Origin: Arcobacter sp.
GTDB taxonomy: Bacteria; Campylobacterota; Campylobacteria; Campylobacterales; Sulfurimonadaceae
Length of the DNA stretch: 64,000 nucleotides
Assembly (NCBI GenBank): GCA_024637195.1
Contig: JAGXFN010000010.1
Span: forward strand, 1-64,000
Direction: 5' to 3'
The notes under the pieces were generated by a model that was given only the letters and a program-made list of their open reading frames with translations, had not been told where the DNA came from and did no database searches. Both the position numbers and the translations under genes were made by a program. Shown here in pieces: positions 55,235 through 62,351 of the stretch (positions are counted from its first letter, which is position 1; every line of letters starts with the position of its first letter).

Positions 55235-56068
55235 ATGAAAGCTATCCTACTTTTTATGTTTTTGTATCTTTATGCAGATGCCGAGGTGCCCAAGCTCTTT
55301 TTGCTGAAGAACTACACCCAGGACAGGGATGTAAGAGGCTGGGTGATGAGCGAGAAGCTTGACGGCGTGCGGGCATTCTGGGACGGCAATAAGCTGATCA
55401 GCCGCAACGGAAAAGTATTCACGCCTCCGCCCTCTTTTACGGCAGGTTTCCCGCCTTTTGCCATCGACGGAGAGCTGTGGAGCAGACGCGGCGGTTTTGA
55501 AGAGGTCGTTTCTATTATCAATACCAAACAGACTCATACTGGCTGGGAAGAGTTGTCACTGAATGTCTTTGAGGTGCCTCGGCAAAGAGGGGGACTCTTT
55601 GAACGGCTTTCGGTGTTGGAAAACTACCTTCTTCTGCATCCGACTTCAAGGATAAAGATTGTCAAACAGACTGTGATAAAAGAGCAGGAGGAGATAAAAG
55701 TCTACCTCGAAGAGGTGATGGCAAAAGGAGGTGAAGGCCTTGTTCTTCGCGATCCGCTCACACCTTACTACAGCGGCAGAACGGGTGATGCGCTCAAATA
55801 TAAATCATTTATCGATGCCGAGTGCAGGGTGCTCTCCATTATAGAGGGGAAGGGAAAGTTTGAAAACGACATGGGTGCGATCACCTGCGACTATCAGGGC
55901 AAGAGTATCAAGATAGGCTCCGGATTCAGTACGCAGCAAAGAAGGTCTCCACCTGCGATCGGCACCATGGTCAGTTTCAAATACTACGGCCTGACACATC
56001 TTGGCAATCCAAAATACCCCGTCTTTTTGCGCATACGCTCTGATGCTGAGTTGAGCTTTTTAGAATGA
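55235..56068 (+). CDS. Exported ATP-dependent DNA ligase (LigE type)
   Basis: A 277-residue ligase with a signal peptide (KAILLFMFLYLYADA). Nucleotidyltransferase motifs: I in MSEKLDGVRAFW (the AMP-accepting Lys), III in FAIDGELW, IV in EGLVLRDP and V in ALKYKSF, then an OB-fold domain. There are no zinc or BRCT domains, matching the small LigE class of Proteobacteria, found next to competence genes. In the periplasm it could seal nicks in incoming or extracellular DNA. This role is inference from the signal peptide and from the comEA-like neighbour. Confidence 0.88.
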   Translation: MKAILLFMFLYLYADAEVPKLFLLKNYTQDRDVRGWVMSEKLDGVRAFWDGNKLISRNGKVFTPPPSFTAGFPPFAIDGELWSRRGGFEEVVSIINTKQTHTGWEELSLNVFEVPRQRGGLFERLSVLENYLLLHPTSRIKIVKQTVIKEQEEIKVYLEEVMAKGGEGLVLRDPLTPYYSGRTGDALKYKSFIDAECRVLSIIEGKGKFENDMGAITCDYQGKSIKIGSGFSTQQRRSPPAIGTMVSFKYYGLTHLGNPKYPVFLRIRSDAELSFLE

Positions 56069-56088
56069 TTTAAAAAGAATCACACTGC

Positions 56089-56104
56089 TCGCACGCTTCT
56101 TGCA
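56089..56104 (+). promoter_or_regulatory. Sigma-54 (-24/-12) promoter before nifE
   Basis: TCGCACGCTTCTTGCA fits TGGCACGnnnnTTGCA with one change (C for G at -25); the -24 G and -12 GC keep the required spacing of ten bases. It lies 35 bases before the nifE ATG. The same string with one changed spacer base precedes nifN. Supported by the rpoN gene in the same cluster. Confidence 0.75.
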
Positions 56105-56138
56105 TCTCTTAAAGCAATTAACGCTTAAGGGGTATCCT

Positions 56139-57500
56139 ATGGTCAGCCGTGCCAAGATCAAAGAGCTAATGAACGAGAGCGCCTGCTCTCACAGCAAAGA
56201 CAAAAAACCGGGAGAGGGGTGTGACAAGCCAAAACCCGGGCTTGCCGCAGGGGGCTGCGCCTTTGACGGCGCGCAGATCTCGCTCTTTCCTTATGCCGAT
56301 GCTGTCCATCTCGTGCACGGTCCCCAAACCTGTCTGGGCGCTTCTTGGGAGAGCCGTGAGACAAAAACAAGCTACACCGGAAGGGATCACACCCAGATGG
56401 GGTTTACGACGGGGATCACGACGAACGACGTTATCTTCGGCGGCGACAAGCGGCTGAGCGAGTCGATAGATTATGTCATGGAGCATTACAAACCCGAAGC
56501 GGTTTTTGTTTACTCTACCTGCGTGACGGCGCTGGTGGGAGACGATATCGACACAACCTGCCGTCTGGCCAGCGAGAAACACCAGGTTCCCGTCGTTCCT
56601 GTGCATGCCCCGGGATTTGTAGGAAGCAAGAACCTCGGTTCGCGGCTGGCGGGCGAAGCGGTGTTGGAACATCTCATCGGAACGAAAGAACCGGAATCCA
56701 CAACGCCGTATGACATCAATCTCATCGGCGATTACAACGTCACCGGTGACATGTGGCAATACCTTCCGCTTTTTGAGAGGATCGGCATCCGTGTGCTCAG
56801 CTCCATGAGCGGCGACGGCCGTGTCGGCGATATCCGCACGGCCCACCGCGCGAAACTCAACGTCATCGTCTGCGCCAAATCACTGATCACCCTGACGCGC
56901 AAGATGCAGGAAAAATACGATATTCCCTGGATCTCGGTCTCCTTTTACGGCAAACGCGACACCTCTTTTGCCCTCCGTGAGATCGTCACCGCGTTGGGGT
57001 GCCCAGAACTCATAGCACGGGCCGAAGCTGTCATAGCCGAAGAAGAAAGCGCGCTACATGAAAGCCTGGAAGCCTACAAAATACTCTTTGCAGGCAAAAA
57101 AGCGGTGCTTAACACCGGCGGAAACAAGGCCTGGTCGATCGCGTCGGGTCTGCAGGACCTGGGCATAGAAGTTGTGGCGACAAGCATTGCCAAATCGACA
57201 CAGGACGACATAGACAAGGCGCGGGAGTATTTGAGTGAAAAGGGGGTGCTGATGAAAAAGCCCGCCTCCGAGCAGGGAAAGGTCATCGATCAAAGCGGCG
57301 CGCATATCTTGTTGGCCGGAGGAAGAAGCCTCTATACGGCGATCAAAAAAAAGATCTCCTTTATCAATGTCAATCAGGAAAAAAAGAGAAGCTACGGCGG
57401 CTATAGCGGTCTTTTAAACCTCGCGGAAGATCTCAAATACGCCTTTAAAAACCCGGTCTTTGCCAATGTCGGCAAAGCGGCACCCTGGGAGAAGGATTAG
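56139..57500 (+). CDS. nifE: Nitrogenase iron-molybdenum cofactor assembly protein NifE
   Basis: A 453-residue scaffold that with NifN holds the FeMo-cofactor precursor. Family features: GGCAFDGAQISLFPYADAVH, HGPQTCLGASWESRE (P-cluster-like Cys), GFTTGITTNDVIFGGDKRL, STCVTALVGDD, VPVHAPGFVGSKNLGSR. NifE rather than NifD is indicated by GGCAFDGA with LVHGP. I start at ATG 56139 behind AAGGGG, not at the upstream ATG 56100, which lies over the -12 box. It is followed on the other strand by an mdaB-like gene with a four-base overlap. Confidence 0.95.
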   Translation: MVSRAKIKELMNESACSHSKDKKPGEGCDKPKPGLAAGGCAFDGAQISLFPYADAVHLVHGPQTCLGASWESRETKTSYTGRDHTQMGFTTGITTNDVIFGGDKRLSESIDYVMEHYKPEAVFVYSTCVTALVGDDIDTTCRLASEKHQVPVVPVHAPGFVGSKNLGSRLAGEAVLEHLIGTKEPESTTPYDINLIGDYNVTGDMWQYLPLFERIGIRVLSSMSGDGRVGDIRTAHRAKLNVIVCAKSLITLTRKMQEKYDIPWISVSFYGKRDTSFALREIVTALGCPELIARAEAVIAEEESALHESLEAYKILFAGKKAVLNTGGNKAWSIASGLQDLGIEVVATSIAKSTQDDIDKAREYLSEKGVLMKKPASEQGKVIDQSGAHILLAGGRSLYTAIKKKISFINVNQEKKRSYGGYSGLLNLAEDLKYAFKNPVFANVGKAAPWEKD

Positions 57501-58087
57501 GCGAAGTTTTTGCTCAAGGCTGCACGCAGCTTTTGAAGAGCCTCATTGATATCGAAGTCCGATTTGTAGACGTCATGGACTGAGTAGGTCTCAAGCGGTG
57601 TGGCGGCGCAAAACTGGAAGGTTTTGTGCAGGGCGACATTTGCCTGGTCGACACTCATCCCCTCGAAAAAACCGTTCGGATTGTCAAATTCGCTCGCAGG
57701 ACAGTTGTAGGTGAAGCTGAGCATATACTTCTTTGTCTGCATCAGTCCTCCGCTGCCGTATTGTTTCGAGGCATCTTCGCGACTGCGTCCGTCGTTGGCA
57801 TAGGTAACGGTATTGTTTCCTCCCGAGAAGATCTCGTCGACGTACTTTTTAGCCAACCATGGAAGCCCCATCCAGTAGACAGGCGACTGGACAAAGAAAA
57901 TATCGGCCCACTTGAATTTTTCGAGCTCTTCGGCGACATCATAGCCCTCGTCAATGGCAGTTTCGCGTACCTCATAGCCTTTTGAAAGAAAAAAGGACTT
58001 CGCTTCGGCAAGGAGATCTTTTGTGAGATTTCCGTTTGCAAATCCTTCGTATTTTTGATGGAGGTTCAGAAGTAGAACATGTTTCAT
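57497..58087 (-). CDS. MdaB-like NAD(P)H quinone oxidoreductase
   Basis: A 196-residue flavodoxin-fold protein of the MdaB / NAD(P)H dehydrogenase (quinone) family. Features: VLLLNLHQKYEGFANGNLTK at the N-terminus, the FAD-fold segment FVQSPVYWMGLPWLAKKYVDE, and GSGGLMQTKKYMLSFTYNCP. These enzymes reduce quinones by two electrons and protect from oxidants. It is inverted inside the nif cluster, overlapping the nifE end and divergent from nifN, so it is not in their operons. Possible oxygen protection of nitrogenase is inference from location. Confidence 0.85.
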   Translation of the reverse strand: MKHVLLLNLHQKYEGFANGNLTKDLLAEAKSFFLSKGYEVRETAIDEGYDVAEELEKFKWADIFFVQSPVYWMGLPWLAKKYVDEIFSGGNNTVTYANDGRSREDASKQYGSGGLMQTKKYMLSFTYNCPASEFDNPNGFFEGMSVDQANVALHKTFQFCAATPLETYSVHDVYKSDFDINEALQKLRAALSKNFA

Positions 58088-58144
58088 GATTTTTTCCTTG
58101 GAGTGATATGTTTAGATTGTGTAAAAGCTATATTATAGCGCCTC

Positions 58145-58160
58145 TCGCACGGTTCTTGCA
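58145..58160 (+). promoter_or_regulatory. Sigma-54 (-24/-12) promoter before nifN
   Basis: TCGCACGGTTCTTGCA, identical to the nifE site except in one spacer base (G for C), with correct -24/-12 spacing. It lies 48 bases before the nifN ATG in the divergent gap with the mdaB-like gene. A palindrome GCTATA/TATAGC is found just upstream (58127-58139). Confidence 0.75.
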
Positions 58161-58207
58161 TTATGCCTTTTAGATACCTCTAAAAACCCTTTACATAAGG
58201 AATTCTC

Positions 58208-59506
58208 ATGACATTTTCCCTCAGCAAACATGAGCATAAACCGCTTCAGGTCAATCCCATCAAACACTCCCAGCCTATGGGCGCGACACTTGCCTTTCTG
58301 GGCGTCAAGGGCTGTATGCCTCTGATGCACGCCGCACAAGGGTGCGCCTCCTATACGAAGGTCTTTTTTACCCGACATTTCAACGAACCCATTGCCGTGT
58401 ATAACACCTCTGTCAGTGATATCACTGCCGTTTTAGACGGAGGCGACTACTCGATACTGATGGCGATCGAAAACATCCAGAACAAAGACAAAAACCTTAA
58501 ACCCTCTATGATCGGTCTGCACACGACGGGTCTTACGGAGACCAAGGGCGATGATGTGCGCGGTGTCGGCGGTCATATTGAGATCCCTTATGTCTTTGTC
58601 AATACCCCTGATTATGAGGGCGGACTGGAGAGCGGCTGGGCGCTCACCGTGACCGCGATGATCGAACAGTTGACACAAAGTGCTGTGAATGTTGATGCTG
58701 ACAGGCTTGTGTTACTGCCTCACGTGAGCATGCAGCCCATCGAGGTGGAAAAGATCAAGACGCTTTGCGAGGAGTTCGGTTTTGAGACGTATGCGCTTCC
58801 TGATCTCTCCTGCTCTTTGGACGGCTACTGGGAGGAAGGGCAGGGAAAACTTTCCAACGGGGGCATTACGGTAGAGCAGATTGGCGATCTTGCCAGTTGT
58901 GCGACAGTACTTAGCATCGGTGCGTCGATGAAAAAAGCGGCCGCTGCCTTGTTGAAGAAAAATCCTGCGATCGAGCATATTCATCTTGAACATCTGATGG
59001 GATTAGACGGGTGCGACAATTTTGTCGCAGCGCTGATGAAAATCCGACATACCCGACCAACGCCATTGCTGAAACGATGGCGTTCGCGCTTGCAAGATGC
59101 GATGCTCGACAGCCATTTTCTTATCGGCAGTTCTCATTTTGTCGTCACAGGTGAGCCGGATATGCTGACCGGCATTTGTGCGCTTATCCGCAGTGTCGGC
59201 GGGACAGTCGATGCGGCGGTTTCGACAACGTTCAGCGAGACGCTGCGCGAGATTGATGCCGACAATGTTTTTGTCGGTGACCTTGAAGATGCCCGCCGTT
59301 TTTTCGAAGCTGCGGACATGATTATCAGCAATTTCCATGCAGAACGAATCTTGCACTCTTATCATGATAAGGCACTTGTGATCCGGGGATTCCCGAATTA
59401 TGAGGAGCTGGGCAACCAGCTCAAAAATGATCAGCTGTATGAAGGAAACACTTATTTTCTGTTTGAGATAGCCAATGCATTGAGAAAGGTAAAACATGAA
59501 CACTAA
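58208..59506 (+). CDS. nifN: Nitrogenase iron-molybdenum cofactor assembly protein NifN
   Basis: A 432-residue partner of NifE in the FeMo-cofactor scaffold. Features: the NPIKHSQPMGATLAFLGVKG start, MPLMHAAQGCASYTKVFFTRHFNEPI (NifK/NifN family), the NTPDYEGGLESGW segment, and LIGSSHFVVTGEPDMLTGI. It lacks the extra P-cluster and catalytic sites of NifK. ATG 58208 after AAGGAAT. It overlaps nifX by 11 bases and should be the first gene of a nifN-X-DUF269-fld-W-Z operon. Confidence 0.94.
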   Translation: MTFSLSKHEHKPLQVNPIKHSQPMGATLAFLGVKGCMPLMHAAQGCASYTKVFFTRHFNEPIAVYNTSVSDITAVLDGGDYSILMAIENIQNKDKNLKPSMIGLHTTGLTETKGDDVRGVGGHIEIPYVFVNTPDYEGGLESGWALTVTAMIEQLTQSAVNVDADRLVLLPHVSMQPIEVEKIKTLCEEFGFETYALPDLSCSLDGYWEEGQGKLSNGGITVEQIGDLASCATVLSIGASMKKAAAALLKKNPAIEHIHLEHLMGLDGCDNFVAALMKIRHTRPTPLLKRWRSRLQDAMLDSHFLIGSSHFVVTGEPDMLTGICALIRSVGGTVDAAVSTTFSETLREIDADNVFVGDLEDARRFFEAADMIISNFHAERILHSYHDKALVIRGFPNYEELGNQLKNDQLYEGNTYFLFEIANALRKVKHEH

Positions 59507-59945
59507 AATCAGCATAGAAGGGAAGAGCACAATGAACAATGCAATGAAAGTTGCTTTTGCGAGCAAGGACATGGAAGAGATCAACGCCCACTTCGGCGGA
59601 GCGAAAGAGTTCGTCGTCTACAATGTCTCAAAAGAGGGGTTTGAACTCTGCGAAGTGATAAAAACAGACACCACAAACCTCGAAGATGACGACAAAACCG
59701 ACTTTCGTGTACGCGCCTTGAAGGGTGTAAGCATCATGTACAGCGAAAGCATAGGCGGAACAGCGGCGGCGAAGGTCATCCGTGCGGGTATCCATCCGAT
59801 GAAGGTAAGCGAGCCGACACTGATCGAGGATGTCCTCAAAAGTCTGGTTGCAATGATCAACGGCAATCCGCCGCCGTGGGTGAAACAGATTATTCAGATG
59901 AAGACAGAACATGATGTCAGACAAGACAGATGGGCCGCAGAGTAA
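59496..59945 (+). CDS. nifX: NifX, FeMo-cofactor precursor carrier
   Basis: A 149-residue protein of the NifX/NafY family that carries the cofactor precursor from NifB to NifEN. Family features: MKVAFASKDMEEINAHFGGA, FVVYNVSKEGFELCE, and SIMYSESIGGTAAAKVIRAG. Start uncertain: ATG 59496 (AAAGG upstream, overlapping nifN) and ATG 59532 (GAAGGGAAG upstream) are both plausible; the family usually starts near MKVAFA. Confidence 0.9.
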   Translation: MNTKISIEGKSTMNNAMKVAFASKDMEEINAHFGGAKEFVVYNVSKEGFELCEVIKTDTTNLEDDDKTDFRVRALKGVSIMYSESIGGTAAAKVIRAGIHPMKVSEPTLIEDVLKSLVAMINGNPPPWVKQIIQMKTEHDVRQDRWAAE

Positions 59946-60021
59946 ACCGAGGATAATTTCCTCTTTGGGGACATTGTTCCTAAAGAGCGCAACATCAATA
60001 AATAATAAAATGGAGAACACT

Positions 60022-60468
60022 ATGGAAGCAGAAAAACAGATAAACCCTTTTGGTATAGAGCTGATACGTCAGATACGCGCACTCGATCAGTTCGGTAACT
60101 GGGCAAAGATCAGCGATGAAGAACTGCTGATGAAGAAGTACGTCAAAACGAAAGAGGACCTTAAAACCATTCCTTTGATCGCCGACATCGACGAGATGCT
60201 TATCAATGATATCAAGATGATCTACAAGGCGCTGGCACTGGCATTTGAGCGCAAGACGGGTGTCGTCTGCAACGTTATCATGGAGATGAGCCATGAAGGG
60301 TTTGGGCGGTGTGCGGTCATCACTGACCGTATCTGCATCGTAGACAAGTATTTTAAAGATGCACACCGTTTCGGCTACAGGACACTGGAAAAACTATTTG
60401 AAGACGGCGATAAAAACCTCTCTAACGCGATCGCCATCTATGAACAATACAAACCGTGCGATTCATAA
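60022..60468 (+). CDS. NifX-associated nitrogen fixation protein (DUF269)
   Basis: A 148-residue protein of the DUF269 / NifX-associated family. Features: NPFGIELIRQIRALDQFGNW, LKTIPLIADIDEMLINDIK and MEMSHEGFGRCAVITDRICI. I start at ATG 60022, six bases after GGAG, rather than earlier ATGs. It lies between nifX and a flavodoxin. Known only as a common companion of nifX; biochemical role not known to me. Confidence 0.9.
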   Translation: MEAEKQINPFGIELIRQIRALDQFGNWAKISDEELLMKKYVKTKEDLKTIPLIADIDEMLINDIKMIYKALALAFERKTGVVCNVIMEMSHEGFGRCAVITDRICIVDKYFKDAHRFGYRTLEKLFEDGDKNLSNAIAIYEQYKPCDS

Positions 60469-60477
60469 GGAGACAGC

Positions 60478-60993
60478 ATGTCTAAAATAGGTATTTTTTT
60501 CGGCAGCAGCAGCGGGGTAACACGCAGCGCGGCAGAGCTTTTGAAAGCGCAATTAGAAGGTGCGGAACTGATCGATATGGAAGAAGATTATGATGGAATC
60601 GAACAGTTTGAAGATTTCGATGTTTTGCTTATCGGGTCCTCTACCTGGGGCCAGGGCGATCCTCAGCGCGACTGGGTCGATCCGCTTTACGAGCTTGACA
60701 ATGAACGCCCTGATCTCAGCGGAAAAAAAGTCGCATTTTTCGGTGCCGGCGACCAAAAAACTCACGGCGAGCATTTTCTCAGCGCGCTGGGAAAGATGCA
60801 TGACATCTTTGTCTCGCTCGGTGCAGATCCCTACGGTTACGCGTCTACGCAGAGTTACGATTACAGCTTCTCGCTTGCACAAAGAGGAGAGAAATTTTGC
60901 GGACTGGGGATCGATGATGTAAACCAGGAGGAGCTGACGAAAGAGCGGCTCATTGGCTGGGCAAGCCAGCTCAAAGACGAGATGCAACTATAA
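60478..60993 (+). CDS. Long-chain flavodoxin, probable nitrogenase donor (NifF-like)
   Basis: A 171-residue FMN protein. The phosphate loop GSSSGVTRSAAE replaces the common GSTTGNT, and the two isoalloxazine loops are SSTWGQGDPQRDW and FGAGDQKTHGEHF; the C-terminal half carries the long-chain insert. Located in the nif operon, it fits NifF. Flavodoxin is also the proposed donor to complex I in C. jejuni, so it might serve both. The ATG follows AAGGAGACAG, nine bases after the previous stop. Confidence 0.88.
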   Translation: MSKIGIFFGSSSGVTRSAAELLKAQLEGAELIDMEEDYDGIEQFEDFDVLLIGSSTWGQGDPQRDWVDPLYELDNERPDLSGKKVAFFGAGDQKTHGEHFLSALGKMHDIFVSLGADPYGYASTQSYDYSFSLAQRGEKFCGLGIDDVNQEELTKERLIGWASQLKDEMQL

Positions 60994-61003
60994 AGGAGAA
61001 AAA

Positions 61004-61381
61004 ATGAAAACCTTGGCCGAGTTTGAAAAGATTAGCGATACCGAAGAGTTTTTCGAGTTTTTCGACATCGAATACGATGAGCGTTTGGTCTATGTAAAAC
61101 GCTTTCATATGATGAAAATATTTGGTGAAATGGTCGAAAAATCCAAGAGCACTGCATGGCAGAGCGATGCCAAACTGCTGGAGTACTACAAATTTGCTTT
61201 GACCAGCGTCTACAAGAATTTTGAAAACGGGTACAGCCCTTCAGCGGCAGATGTCTGGGAGATGTTTGACAAGCCAAGCGCTTGCGGCACCTGTTCGACT
61301 TCAAGCAGCTGCAATGATGTAGAGGAGGTCACTCATGGAGTTCACGCATGCACAAGCCAGCCAGATCTCAGCTTCAACTAG
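61004..61381 (+). CDS. nifW: Nitrogenase-stabilising/protective protein NifW
   Basis: A 125-residue protein resembling NifW, which binds the MoFe protein and protects it. The family core is FFEFFDIEYDERLVYVKRFH and MMKIFGEMVEK, followed by YYKFALTSVYKNFENG. After this it has a Cys/Ser-rich tail (ACGTCSTSSSC) and extends over the nifZ start by 47 bases. ATG 61004 is behind AAAGGAG. Confidence 0.85.
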   Translation: MKTLAEFEKISDTEEFFEFFDIEYDERLVYVKRFHMMKIFGEMVEKSKSTAWQSDAKLLEYYKFALTSVYKNFENGYSPSAADVWEMFDKPSACGTCSTSSSCNDVEEVTHGVHACTSQPDLSFN

Positions 61382-61724
61382 AGACGAGATCCTTCCCACC
61401 TTTCGCTTAGGTGAGCGCGTACGGATCAAAAAACCGATCAGAAATGACGGCTCCAACCCCTTCAGAGGCCCGGATGAGATTCTTATCTATCCCGGCGCGG
61501 AAGGATACGTGAAGTTCATCGGTGACTTTCTTCAAGTGATCCGTATCTATGAGGTGCATTTTATCGAAGAGGGAGAGACCTACGGGTGCCGAGAAGCAGA
61601 GCTTGAAAGTGCCGTGGAGTATGATGGCTATGATGAGGTCGCCGAAGAGCTGAAGTGGATAAAAGAGCATAGAGCACAGCGCGCGGCAGAAAAAGAAATG
61701 CAATCTCAAGAAGAGGGGGAGTAA
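61335..61724 (+). CDS. nifZ: NifZ, MoFe-protein maturation factor
   Basis: A 129-residue protein with the NifZ signature LGERVRIKKPIRNDGSNPFR, GAEGYVKFIGDFLQVIRIYE and YGCREAELE. Family knowledge: NifZ helps form the second P-cluster of the MoFe protein. ATG 61335 follows GAGGAGG inside nifW. The tail is charged (Glu/Arg/Gln). Confidence 0.9.
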   Translation: MEFTHAQASQISASTRDEILPTFRLGERVRIKKPIRNDGSNPFRGPDEILIYPGAEGYVKFIGDFLQVIRIYEVHFIEEGETYGCREAELESAVEYDGYDEVAEELKWIKEHRAQRAAEKEMQSQEEGE

Positions 61725-61862
61725 CTCACTTTTTGGATTCATATATCCATCAATGATACGAGAAAGACAGCGTATTATCGGTAGATCGGAAATTGGCGCG
61801 CTGTTAAAGCGCATGAGTGCACTTGGGTTCTTCTCATATGATCAGAACTCAAGCGTTAGCGT

Positions 61863-61888
61863 AGTCTCGCGGGTTTGCCCGTGAGACT
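61863..61888 (+). terminator. Hairpin between nifZ and the ferredoxin gene
   Basis: AGTCTCGCGGG and CCCGTGAGACT pair (one G-T) around TTTG, 27 bases before the ferredoxin gene. It may end the nif operon transcript or separate the ferredoxin; the tail is A-rich, not T-rich. Confidence 0.45.
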
Positions 61889-61914
61889 AAAGATAATACA
61901 AACAAGGGGTTGAG

Positions 61915-62205
61915 ATGACAACACGTGTAGAGATTATAAATGACTTTTTGGCGATCAATGTCAAACCGGGCAAGACGATACAAGATATCGTAGAAGCCTC
62001 AGGAAGTGCACTTCCTTTCGGATGTCGTGATGGCGAATGCGGTACCTGCGTCGTCATGATCGAGTCGGGAATGGAGTTTATGAGTCCTGTAAACGACAAA
62101 GAGAAGGCAGTGCTCAAGACAGTCAACGAGAGCAGTCCAAAAGCACGCCTTGCCTGCCAAATGAAAGTTGTTGCGCCAAACGGTCTTGTACGCATCAAAT
62201 ACTAA
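61915..62205 (+). CDS. Plant-type [2Fe-2S] ferredoxin
   Basis: A 96-residue ferredoxin with the cluster loop FGCRDGECGTCVV and the fourth Cys in ARLACQMKV. ATG after AGGGGTTGAG. The place between nifZ and rpoN suggests a role in electron supply to nitrogen fixation, though some such ferredoxins serve cluster assembly. It would be expected to be expressed in nitrogen-fixing conditions, but I see no -24/-12 site before it. Confidence 0.88.
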   Translation: MTTRVEIINDFLAINVKPGKTIQDIVEASGSALPFGCRDGECGTCVVMIESGMEFMSPVNDKEKAVLKTVNESSPKARLACQMKVVAPNGLVRIKY

Positions 62206-62351
62206 CGAACCTTTTCTCCCTTGGGGAGAAGGGCTTTTGTCTCTTTTTTAATCACCAATCCCGCTTCGCAACCCGCAATAAGATTTATAATATTAGCTAG
62301 AACAGAATATGCAGTCTGTTTACTAAATTGATTAGTTTTAGGCGGATTAAA

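Noticed and set aside
56139-57500. Assignment of the first nif gene as nifD rather than nifE
   Set aside because: The GGCAFDGA and LVHGP context and the partner nifN/nifX fit NifE; NifD-specific FeMo-cofactor ligand surroundings were not found.
59003-59584. A 193-codon minus-strand frame over nifN
   Set aside because: Antisense to nifN, no motif, no ribosome site.
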